From an uncultured archaeon (lineage in GTDB: Archaea; Thermoproteota; Bathyarchaeia; Bathyarchaeales; Bathycorpusculaceae), in contig CALJDG010000046.1 in the NCBI GenBank assembly GCA_938023865.1, positions 1-34,665 of the forward strand: DNA of 34,665 nt, written 5' to 3'. Numbering within the stretch: the first letter of the stretch is position 1; each line of letters starts with the position of its first letter. Below the pieces are notes generated by a model. The model did no database searches. It was not told the origin of the DNA and saw only the letters and a list, made by a program, of their open reading frames with translations. Made by a program: the position numbers and the translations under genes. Positions 8,551 to 15,854 of this stretch are shown here, one piece after another.

Positions 8551-9627
8551 CTACTCCAGCGGGACGATTGTCGCATTCTCCCTAGGCCATCCAACTTGAA
8601 CTTTATCGCCAACTTTAAAGTCAGCAAACGAACTTTCAGAAACCTGCACCTGGGCCTTCAAATCAACATCGCCCGATAGCCGAAGTCTCAGCGTGACAAA
8701 CGATCCCACATAAATGCAATCCTCTATAGTTCCATCAAAAATATTATCCATATTTTTCAGCTTTTTCGCCACAAAAATTTTTTCAGGACGCACAGACAAA
8801 AGTGCAGGTTTCCCAACAAACTCGCTTGGAGCATCAACCATAATTTTGCATGGCGAATTTTTCACGTCAAAATATCCGTCTGAATTGCAGAACCCCTCAA
8901 TAAAGTTGGTCTCCCCTATAAACCCAGCCACAAATTTAGTCTTAGGCCGTTCATAAATTTCTCTAGCCCCTCCAATCTGTTCGACCCTCCCCTTATTCAT
9001 AACAGCAATTCTATCAGACATGGTTAATGCCTCCCCTTGATCGTGCGTAACATAAATGAAAGTTGTACCAACAGTCCTCTGAATCCTTTTCAACTCAATC
9101 TGCATCCGTTGCCTAATTTTAAGGTCTAGAGGCCCTAGAGGCTCATCAAGCAGCAAAACTGTAGGCTCAGTCACAAGGGCCCTAGCCATAGCAACCCTCT
9201 GCTGTTGCCCGCCGCTAAGCTGCTTCACATTCCTATTCGCAAAAACTTCAGGAGGCATATCCATAACTTCTAAAATCTTGTAAACGCGACTTTTGAACTC
9301 GCTTTCAGGAAATTTCTGCATTTTCAAGCCAAAACAAATGTTCTCGTAAACATTCATGTGTGGGAAAAGCGCGAGATGCTGAAAAACCATTCCAATGCGC
9401 CGCTTATAAGGAGGAACATCGTTTACAACCTTACCCCGAAGTTTAATAATGCCCTTAGTTGGTTCTTCAAGCCCAGCTATCATCCTCAAAGTCGTAGTCT
9501 TGCCGCATCCGCTAGGGCCAAGTAACGAAAAAAACTCATTCTTATACACTTCGAAGGACACACTGTCGACAGCCACAACTTCGCCGAAAACCTTCAGAAC
9601 ATCCACCAACTCAACTTCAGCAGACAT
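8551..9627 (-). CDS. potA: Spermidine/putrescine-type ABC transporter ATPase PotA
   Basis: A 358-residue ATP-binding subunit. Walker A is GPSGCGKT (37-44), the Q-loop glutamine is Q83, the ABC signature is LSGGQQ (137-142), Walker B is LLLDE (158-162) and the switch histidine is H195. The C-terminal 110 residues form the TOBE-like regulatory domain typical of PotA and related importers. It is the first gene of the operon. Upstream, CTTTTAAGATG (about 9662-9672) could be its TATA element. The region to the divergent AOR gene is about 196 bases and very AT-rich. Confidence 0.92.
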   Translation of the reverse strand: MSAEVELVDVLKVFGEVVAVDSVSFEVYKNEFFSLLGPSGCGKTTTLRMIAGLEEPTKGIIKLRGKVVNDVPPYKRRIGMVFQHLALFPHMNVYENICFGLKMQKFPESEFKSRVYKILEVMDMPPEVFANRNVKQLSGGQQQRVAMARALVTEPTVLLLDEPLGPLDLKIRQRMQIELKRIQRTVGTTFIYVTHDQGEALTMSDRIAVMNKGRVEQIGGAREIYERPKTKFVAGFIGETNFIEGFCNSDGYFDVKNSPCKIMVDAPSEFVGKPALLSVRPEKIFVAKKLKNMDNIFDGTIEDCIYVGSFVTLRLRLSGDVDLKAQVQVSESSFADFKVGDKVQVGWPRENATIVPLE

Positions 9628-9823
9628 TGCTTTTTAACCGATAAACTCCCACGAAAAATCATCTTAAAAGTCTTACGCTAACAAATAAAATAACAAAATT
9701 TTCTAAAACTGAGAAAAAATATTCTTAAAAAATAAAAATCTCATAAAACCACAAACACGTTACCATTCCCAATTAAGTAAGTTTTATTAATTCAGTTCGA
9801 TAACATCTCGACGAGGTTCAGTT

Positions 9824-11626
9824 ATGGGCCGTTTGGGAGGATATTCTGGAAAAGTTGCCAGAGTAGATTTAACCAACGGACACACGAAAACAGAGAATCT
9901 CAATTGGGAATGGGCTGCACAATACATTGGAGGCAAAGGCTTAGGCTTCAAATATCTGTACGAAGAACTTAAACCAAAATTGGATCCTCTCAACCCGCAA
10001 AATAAATTAATATTTATGACAGGTCCTTTATCGGGAACAATAGCCCCTGCAACAGGAAAATATACCGTTGTAACAAAATCTCCCCGCACAAACACAATTT
10101 TAGACTCCTATTTCGGCGGAACTTTTGGAGCCCAATTAAAATTTTCTGGATTTGACGCCGTGATAGTTGAGGGCAGAGCAAAAAAGCCAGTTTACATCTC
10201 AATCAATAACGGAAAAATAAACGTTAAACCAGCAGATCATCTCTGGGGTAAGGGAGCCTACGACGCCATATCCACAATCAAGAAGGACGAGGGAGACGCT
10301 AAAACCAGCGTTTTAGCCATCGGCCCAGCAGGCGAAAACATGGTTAAAATGGCTTCAATCAACGCAGACATCATATGGAATGCTGGACGTGGAGGAGCTG
10401 GGGCTGTTATGGGCTCCAAAAATTTAAAGGCCATAGCCGTTAAAGGCGACGGAAAGTTTCCAATAGCAGACGAAGAAGAGTTTAAAAGAATATCAAAGGA
10501 ACTTACAGAAAAAAGTGTTTTAACTGAAACTAACATTTGGGCAAAAACCGACGGAACCCCAATAATAGTGGACATGTCAAACACCGCAGGAATACTACTA
10601 ACAAGATATTTTGGAAGCGGAGTTTTCGAAGATCATGATAAAATAAACACCGACGTTGTCAAGGCTCACCTGGCCGAAGTGCGCGCATGCTACGGATGCC
10701 CACTCGCTTGCAAGCGATTGGTCAAGGTTGGCGACAAAATTTTAAAGTCTCCTGAATATGAAACGTTAGCGACGGCGGGTTCAAACTGCTGCGTCGGCGA
10801 CTTCGAAGCCGTTACTGAATTTAACAGAATATGCGGAGACCTTGGCATAGACACCATCTCAACAGCAAACACCATAGCTTTGATAATGGAATTATACGAG
10901 TCTGGAATAGTTAAAAAGAACATGCTTGATGGAATAGAAGCTAACTTCGGCAGCAAAGAAGCACTGCTGAAATTAGCTGAGAAAATTGGAAGAAACGAGG
11001 GAGTTGGAAAAATACTTTCAGGTGGCACGAGGGCAGTTATCCAAAAACTGGGAGTAGATGCTGAAAAATACGCTGTCGATGTTAAGGGTCTGGAGATACC
11101 AGGCTACGAGCCTAGAGGCACATGGGGTATGGCTCTTTCATATTCCACAGCCGACAGAGGAGCATGCCACCTTAGAGCATGGGCCGTATCAGAAGACGCC
11201 TTTGGAAAGCTGGAACCCAGAACATTCAAAGAAAAGCCAGCCCTCGTGAAAAGACTAGAAGACACAAACAGCATCAAATGGTCGCTGATAGTATGCGACT
11301 TCTGGCTCATAAATTATGAGGAGATGGCGGCTTTACTCGCACCGGTATGGGGCAAACCCGTAAAGCCTGAAGAGCTAAAACTGACAGGAGAGCGCATATG
11401 GAACTTAGGCAGACTCTTTAATGTAAGAGAGGGATTTACAAGGAAAGACGATAAGCTTCCACCAAAATTCTTCAAACAACCCCTTAAAGGCGGCCCCACG
11501 GACAGGGTTAAAGTATCAGAAGAAGAATTTGAAAAAGCCTTAGACGAATACTACGAACTCCGCGGATGGGACAAAAACGGAATACCAAAGAAGGAAACCA
11601 TACAAAGGCTAGGCTTAACAAGATGA
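9824..11626 (+). CDS. Aldehyde:ferredoxin oxidoreductase family protein 1 (tungstopterin, [4Fe-4S])
   Basis: A 600-residue AOR-family enzyme. N-terminal GGYSGKVARVDLTNG and YIGGKGLGFKYLYEEL are the standard opening. The iron-sulfur ligands are C289, C292 and C296 (CYGCPLAC) plus C491 in WSLIVCDFW, matching the CxxCxxxC...C arrangement of characterised AORs. GRGGAGAVMGSKNLKAI (about 188-204) is the pterin-binding segment. The family oxidises aldehydes to acids with ferredoxin, or runs in reverse. The start ATG follows GAGGTT, and a TTTTATTA box lies about 40 bases upstream. The neighbouring amine and amino-acid genes suggest aldehydes from deamination as substrate, which is inference. Confidence 0.9.
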   Translation: MGRLGGYSGKVARVDLTNGHTKTENLNWEWAAQYIGGKGLGFKYLYEELKPKLDPLNPQNKLIFMTGPLSGTIAPATGKYTVVTKSPRTNTILDSYFGGTFGAQLKFSGFDAVIVEGRAKKPVYISINNGKINVKPADHLWGKGAYDAISTIKKDEGDAKTSVLAIGPAGENMVKMASINADIIWNAGRGGAGAVMGSKNLKAIAVKGDGKFPIADEEEFKRISKELTEKSVLTETNIWAKTDGTPIIVDMSNTAGILLTRYFGSGVFEDHDKINTDVVKAHLAEVRACYGCPLACKRLVKVGDKILKSPEYETLATAGSNCCVGDFEAVTEFNRICGDLGIDTISTANTIALIMELYESGIVKKNMLDGIEANFGSKEALLKLAEKIGRNEGVGKILSGGTRAVIQKLGVDAEKYAVDVKGLEIPGYEPRGTWGMALSYSTADRGACHLRAWAVSEDAFGKLEPRTFKEKPALVKRLEDTNSIKWSLIVCDFWLINYEEMAALLAPVWGKPVKPEELKLTGERIWNLGRLFNVREGFTRKDDKLPPKFFKQPLKGGPTDRVKVSEEEFEKALDEYYELRGWDKNGIPKKETIQRLGLTR

Positions 11627-11718
11627 TAAGTAAAAGCGCGTTTTTCCCTAAATCTCCGTATAACAGATAATATGGCAATGAAACATTATTTTAAAGCAAG
11701 AATGAGGGAAATGATTTA

Positions 11719-13500
11719 GTGAAAGGCTACACTGAAAAAATGTTGTACATAGATCTCACAAGAAAAAAGGCGAAAATAAGAAAAATATCTGAAGAAAACT
11801 GCAAAAGCTACATTGGCGGGAAAGGTTTTGGAGCTAAAATTTTAGCTGAAGAGTTAGAACCAAAGGTTAACCCGTATAGCCCCAAAAACCTTTTAATTTT
11901 TGCAACTGGCCCGGTGAATGGATTAACGCTATCCGGAACTGCAAAATTTTGTGCAGTCTTCAAATCGCCCTTAACCGGCATATGGGGAGAATCACAGTGC
12001 GGCGGACATTTTGCGCCGCAACTAAAGTTTGCAGGGTATGACGCATTAGTAATCAAGGGAAGATCAAAAACCCCAGTTTACATAATTATAGAGGACGAAA
12101 CAGTCGAAATAAGAGACGCAAAACATCTATGGGGCAGAGACACATTCCAAACAGAAGATGTAATAAAAAAGGACAACGGCCAACATTTTCAAATAATCTC
12201 AATAGGGCCTGCCGGAGAAAATCTAGTAAGATACGCGTGTATAAGCCACGCTAAAGGAAGACAATTTGGAAGATGCGGCGCCGGCGCAGTAATGGGTTCG
12301 AAGGGGCTTAAGGCGATAGCAGTCTCAGGCACCGGAAAAGTGGAGGTCTCAATGCCTAACGAACTTGAAAACTTTAGAAAAGAGTTAAACGAACAAATAA
12401 AAGAGCGGCTAAAATCTCTTAGGGAATATGGAACACCAGCTATAATGGCGTTAACCCAAACCACAGGCACATTACCCACAAGAAACTGGACACAAGCTGA
12501 ATTTGATGGATTTGAAGAAATTAATGCTGAAACTTTAAAAAGGAAGTTTATAAAAGGCAATAAAACATGTTACTCATGTTTAGTCGCTTGCGGAAAAATT
12601 TCAAAAGTAGAAACAGGGCCATACGCCGGAACCGAGGTTGATGGCCCCGAATATGAAACACTTTTCGCGCTTGGCTCCCTATGTGGCAACAGTAACTTAG
12701 AATCTATAGTTAAGGCGAATGAGATCTGTGATAGACTAGGATTGGACACAATTACAACAGGTAACGCCATAGCTTTCGCTATGGAATGCTACGAAAAAGG
12801 GATAATAAACAAAAATGACACCGATGGGATTGAACTAACATTCGGAAACCATGAAGCAGTAATAGACATTCTAGGGAAGATAGCCTACAAAAATGGTTTA
12901 GGCAAAATTTTGGCCGAAGGGGTAAGAAAGGCATCAGAAATCATTGGGAAAGGCTCTGAAAAATTTGCTGTTCATATTAAAGGTTTAGAGCCGCCTGGAT
13001 ATGATCCGCGAGGCCTTAAAGGCGTTGCATTAGCCTACGCGGTTTCGTGTAGAGGGGCGTGCCACCTTCGACACATGGCATATAGGCCAAACTTAACGGG
13101 CTCTCATCCATTTGGAAGGGGCAAAATTGACAGATTGTCCTACGATGGACAAGCAGAAATCGTTAAAGAGCTTGAGGATTTTTACACCATAGTGGATTCT
13201 ATGGTATTATGTAGGTTTGTATGCCTCCCATCAATTGGACCAATTCTGTGGAGCGAACTGATCAGATTATACGCAATCATTACGGGATTAAAAATAACGA
13301 AGAAAAAATTCATCATGCTAGCTGAAAGAATTAATAACATAATAAAATCTTTTAACTTAAAAGCTGGCTTAAGCAGAAAAGACGATTCCTTACCGGAAAG
13401 GTTTATGAACGAACCAGTGAAAGGCCAAATAATCGAAAAAACCGAACTAAATAAAATGATAGACCAATATTATAGGCTTAGAAGATGGAAATGTAAATAA
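11719..13500 (+). CDS. Aldehyde:ferredoxin oxidoreductase family protein 2
   Basis: A 593-residue AOR paralogue starting at GTG 11719, with GAGGG 6-10 bases upstream. The cluster ligands are C284, C287 and C291 (CYSCLVAC) and C498 in DSMVLCRF. The pterin segment is GRCGAGAVMGSKGLKAIAV. It is clearly related to the preceding gene along its full length but well diverged (for example GVALAYAVSCRGACHL against GMALSYSTADRGACHL), so the two probably use different aldehydes rather than being a recent duplication. The 92-base gap between them has its own TATA-like TTTTAAAG near 11690. Confidence 0.9.
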   Translation: MKGYTEKMLYIDLTRKKAKIRKISEENCKSYIGGKGFGAKILAEELEPKVNPYSPKNLLIFATGPVNGLTLSGTAKFCAVFKSPLTGIWGESQCGGHFAPQLKFAGYDALVIKGRSKTPVYIIIEDETVEIRDAKHLWGRDTFQTEDVIKKDNGQHFQIISIGPAGENLVRYACISHAKGRQFGRCGAGAVMGSKGLKAIAVSGTGKVEVSMPNELENFRKELNEQIKERLKSLREYGTPAIMALTQTTGTLPTRNWTQAEFDGFEEINAETLKRKFIKGNKTCYSCLVACGKISKVETGPYAGTEVDGPEYETLFALGSLCGNSNLESIVKANEICDRLGLDTITTGNAIAFAMECYEKGIINKNDTDGIELTFGNHEAVIDILGKIAYKNGLGKILAEGVRKASEIIGKGSEKFAVHIKGLEPPGYDPRGLKGVALAYAVSCRGACHLRHMAYRPNLTGSHPFGRGKIDRLSYDGQAEIVKELEDFYTIVDSMVLCRFVCLPSIGPILWSELIRLYAIITGLKITKKKFIMLAERINNIIKSFNLKAGLSRKDDSLPERFMNEPVKGQIIEKTELNKMIDQYYRLRRWKCK

Positions 13501-13504
13501 CGTT

Positions 13505-13677
13505 AAGACTGATAAGCGCAGTTTATATGGCCAAATAATACGCGAACGCTTAAATGTTGAAATGGTTAAGTTTTCATCCACGAGAGGCAAAGACGGACCC
13601 ACAGACGGAGTTAAAGCATTAGAAAATTTGAAAAAGAAACTTAATAAGACTTGGATTAACAAAAGTAATGATTTTTA
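13505..13677 (+). pseudogene. Chimeric relic: aminotransferase-like piece joined to AOR C-terminal-like piece
   Basis: An open frame here contains GQIIRERLNVEMVKFSST, which aligns with ARIICERFRVDMVKFSSTG of the class III aminotransferase at 20138-21508; the bases match as well (gcgaacg and atggttaagtt are shared). The same frame then continues GKDGPTDGVKALENLKKKL, which resembles the AOR C-terminal segment GGPTDRVKVSEEEFEKAL at about 11494-11550. The frame ends at TAA 13678-13680. It has no clear start and lies just behind AOR 2, so it looks like the scar of deleted genes. A small functional protein is less likely. Confidence 0.5.
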
Positions 13678-13756
13678 TTAACACAAGATGTGTAGATAAA
13701 TCCAGTGGAAGAATCATGTTAACGGAGCGCATTTGATGGAAAATAGCTACACAACC

Positions 13757-13786
13757 TATTTATGAACCCAAAACCGATATTCGGTT
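13757..13786 (+). promoter_or_regulatory. TATA-like box and 15-base palindrome before the arginine deiminase gene
   Basis: TATTTATG (13757-13764) resembles an archaeal TATA box. It is followed by the inverted repeat AACCGA-tat-TCGGTT (13772-13786), which ends one base before a GTG codon at 13788. The spacing would suit a leaderless or near-leaderless transcript, and the palindrome sits where a repressor would block initiation. The regulator is unknown. Confidence 0.4.
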
Positions 13787-13787
13787 G

Positions 13788-14007
13788 GTGAGGGGGTTGC
13801 CTAGCTCCACAGCCTTTGTGAGGCACGACTTTTAGGAAAATTGTCGAACAAACATTCCGAAAATCAATTAAACAGCTGCGAAGAAAGAGCCCAGAGGAAA
13901 TTTTAGAATTAATTAAAGCCTTTAATAAGAAAAAACGCTCACTTTCAGCTCGCTTAATACCAGATTACGGACTAAACAACGAAATTGACCCTTTAGGAAG
14001 CGTATTA
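13788..14007 (+). pseudogene. Disrupted 5' end of the arginine deiminase gene
   Basis: The deiminase frame is open upstream of its first usable start (GTG 14008) back to a TGA at 13819-13821, and encodes plausible protein: FRKIVEQTFRKSIKQLRR, then EIDPLGSVLVHRPG. The last segment is the conserved N-terminal strand of arginine deiminases, so translation must begin upstream of 14008. There is no ATG, GTG or TTG in that frame between 13822 and 14007. The other frame opens at GTG 13788 (VRGLPSSTAFVRHDF) and stops at TAG 13833-13835. A +1 shift at GACTTTTAGG would join the two into one protein. This is either a frameshift mutation, a sequencing error or recoding. Confidence 0.55.
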
Positions 14008-14841
14008 GTGCATAGACCAGGACCGGAAGTGGAATTGGTCGATGAGAAAAACCCGTGGAAATGGCTCTTTAACAAAAAGTATGATCTTCACAAGGCTCTA
14101 TTAGAATATGATGAAATGGTGAGACTGATAATACAGGAGACCGGAGCAAACGTAATTTTTTTGCAGGACCCGGATAAAGAAAGCAACGTAATTTTTCCGC
14201 CAAACCAAAGCTATGTTCGTGATCACGGTTTTATGACGCCTTATGGAGCCATTGTTGGACATCCCGATAAGCCGAGAACTTACGAGGAAGACTTTGTGAT
14301 GAGGAAACTGATTGAGTTAGATATTCCAATAATATTCAAGGTTTACGGAAGTGGAATTGTAGAAGGCGGCGACGTCATATACCTCGACGAAGAAACATTA
14401 TTGATTGGGCTTAGCTATCGAACAAATTTAACAGGTTATAGGCAAGTTAAAGCTGTAATGGAGGGATTTATAGTTGACCGGATAGTACCAGTGCGTCTGA
14501 GCCCGGAAGTTATGCATCTTGATACAGTGTTCAACATCGCTTCAAGGACTGTTGCCGCAGTATATTCCAAGGCAGTTCCGAAAAGATTCATAAGAACAAT
14601 TAAAAGAAAAGGCTTTGAAGTAGTAGAGGTCCCTAAAAGAGAAGCAAACACCTTAGCGGTAAACTGGTTATGCCTAGCCCCTGGAAAAATCCTTTTCATT
14701 GATGGAGAGGAAAAAATGAATATATCAACACGCAAAAAGTTGGAAAGGCATGGCATAGACATTGTGAGCCTAAAGATGCCTGAACTTATTGGCGGTGCTG
14801 GAGGACCAAGGTGTTTAACCATGCCTCTTTCTAGAAAATAG
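14008..14841 (+). CDS. arcA: Arginine deiminase-like amidinotransferase-superfamily enzyme
   Basis: This family hydrolyses arginine to citrulline and ammonia. Counting from GTG 14008, all hallmark elements are present: YVRDHG (R71, D72), the acid GIVEGGD (E119), GLSYRTN (R138), the histidine in MHLDTVF (H170, D172) and the nucleophile in GGPRCLTMPL (C269). The 277 residues given here lack the true N-terminus, because the conserved EIDPLGSVL strand is encoded just upstream (see the 13788-14007 entry). The transcarbamylase starts 23 bases after the stop and an APC permease follows, the order of an arginine deiminase (ADI) operon. A carbamate kinase is missing locally. Agmatine deiminase is a different subfamily and is not favoured. 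Confidence 0.8.
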   Translation: MHRPGPEVELVDEKNPWKWLFNKKYDLHKALLEYDEMVRLIIQETGANVIFLQDPDKESNVIFPPNQSYVRDHGFMTPYGAIVGHPDKPRTYEEDFVMRKLIELDIPIIFKVYGSGIVEGGDVIYLDEETLLIGLSYRTNLTGYRQVKAVMEGFIVDRIVPVRLSPEVMHLDTVFNIASRTVAAVYSKAVPKRFIRTIKRKGFEVVEVPKREANTLAVNWLCLAPGKILFIDGEEKMNISTRKKLERHGIDIVSLKMPELIGGAGGPRCLTMPLSRK

Positions 14842-14864
14842 GAAGGTTTTAGGTTGAGAAGTCT

Positions 14865-15797
14865 ATGGGAAGGTTGTCGAAAAGAGATCTTTTAACCTGT
14901 CAAGATCTTTCTCACCGGGATATTTGGCTGATATTTGAAACGGCAAAAAATTTAAAAAATTCATATTATCGCGGCGAAAGACCCAAACTCCTAAAGGGGA
15001 AAAATTTGGCGATGATTTTTGAGGAGCCTTCTACAAGAACTCGAGTTTCCTTTGAAGTTGCAATAAACCAGCTTGGCGGAAACGCGCTTTATCTCAGACC
15101 TGGCGAGATCCATTTGGGCACGCGGGAGACTGTTGGAGACACTGCTAAAACCTTAAGCAGATATGTCGACGCCATAATGGCTAGGTTGTTTAAACATGAA
15201 ACTCTCGTTGAACTGGCTGAAAACGCAACAGTTCCCGTCATCAACGGATTAACTGACTGGCTTCATCCGGTTCAAGCATTAAGCGATGTTTACACCATGT
15301 GGGAGCATTTTGAAGATCTAAAAAAGATTAAAATCTCATTTTTTGGCGATGCTACCAACGTTGCAAATTCCCTGCTAATTTTAACTTCAAAGTTGGGATT
15401 GAATTTCACTTTCTGCGGTCCAAAGAAGTACTGGCCTAAGGAACGGACAATGGAATTAGTAGAAAAAAACGTTAAAGAAACAGGGGTTGCCCCTACTTTT
15501 ACCGAAAGCATAGATGAGGCAATACGAGAGGCGAACGTCGTCTACACAGATCTCTGGTGGTGGGTCGGACAAGAACAAGAGGCTGAAGAAAGGATCAAAG
15601 CGTTCACTTCCTATCAGGTCAATAGCGAATTAATGAGAAAAGCGGCAAAAAACGCGGTTTTCATGCACTGTCTTCCAGCAAGCCGAGGAATGGAAGTAAC
15701 AAACGAAGTTATTGACGGCCCTCAATCCATCGTGTGGGATCAAGCTGAAAACAGGCTGCATGTAGAAAAGGCAATATTAGTTCTTTTGATGACCTAA
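14865..15797 (+). CDS. Ornithine carbamoyltransferase-family enzyme with altered substrate loop
   Basis: A 310-residue transcarbamylase. Carbamoyl-phosphate motifs are intact: STRTR (56-60), HPVQ (134-137) and HCLP (268-271), and the C-terminus WDQAENRLHVEKAIL matches archaeal OTC. The ornithine-binding loop is not standard. OTC has D-x-W-x-S-M-G, while here D229 is followed by LWWWVGQE, replacing the serine and methionine with W233 and V234. The other amine-binding segment reads GDATNVANS instead of GDGNNVAHS. The enzyme may therefore act on another amine or amino acid, or run in the phosphorolytic direction as in the ADI pathway. It lies between the deiminase and an amino-acid permease. Family assignment is firm, substrate is open. 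Confidence 0.85.
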   Translation: MGRLSKRDLLTCQDLSHRDIWLIFETAKNLKNSYYRGERPKLLKGKNLAMIFEEPSTRTRVSFEVAINQLGGNALYLRPGEIHLGTRETVGDTAKTLSRYVDAIMARLFKHETLVELAENATVPVINGLTDWLHPVQALSDVYTMWEHFEDLKKIKISFFGDATNVANSLLILTSKLGLNFTFCGPKKYWPKERTMELVEKNVKETGVAPTFTESIDEAIREANVVYTDLWWWVGQEQEAEERIKAFTSYQVNSELMRKAAKNAVFMHCLPASRGMEVTNEVIDGPQSIVWDQAENRLHVEKAILVLLMT

Positions 15798-15805
15798 AGC
15801 AAAAA

Positions 15806-15815
15806 TTTTAAAAAC
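15806..15815 (+). promoter_or_regulatory. TATA-like box before the APC permease
   Basis: TTTTAAAAAC lies about 40 bases before the permease start in a 57-base gap. The permease also has a strong GGGGGAAAAGG ribosome binding site immediately before ATG 15855. The gene could therefore be read both from the deiminase operon and from its own promoter. Confidence 0.35.
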
Positions 15816-15854
15816 TTTCCAGGTCTAAAAGGGTTTCATTAAAGGGGGAAAAGG

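Noticed and set aside
13789-13821. Two in-frame TGA codons before the arginine deiminase frame, possible selenocysteine
   Set aside because: No deiminase family member uses selenocysteine and no Sec insertion element is evident. A start in the neighbouring frame with a shift explains the pattern better.
13786-13830. Possible small structured RNA or tRNA (short GCCT...AGGC hairpin)
   Set aside because: No cloverleaf, anticodon arm or T-loop motif can be drawn, and the stem is only four pairs.
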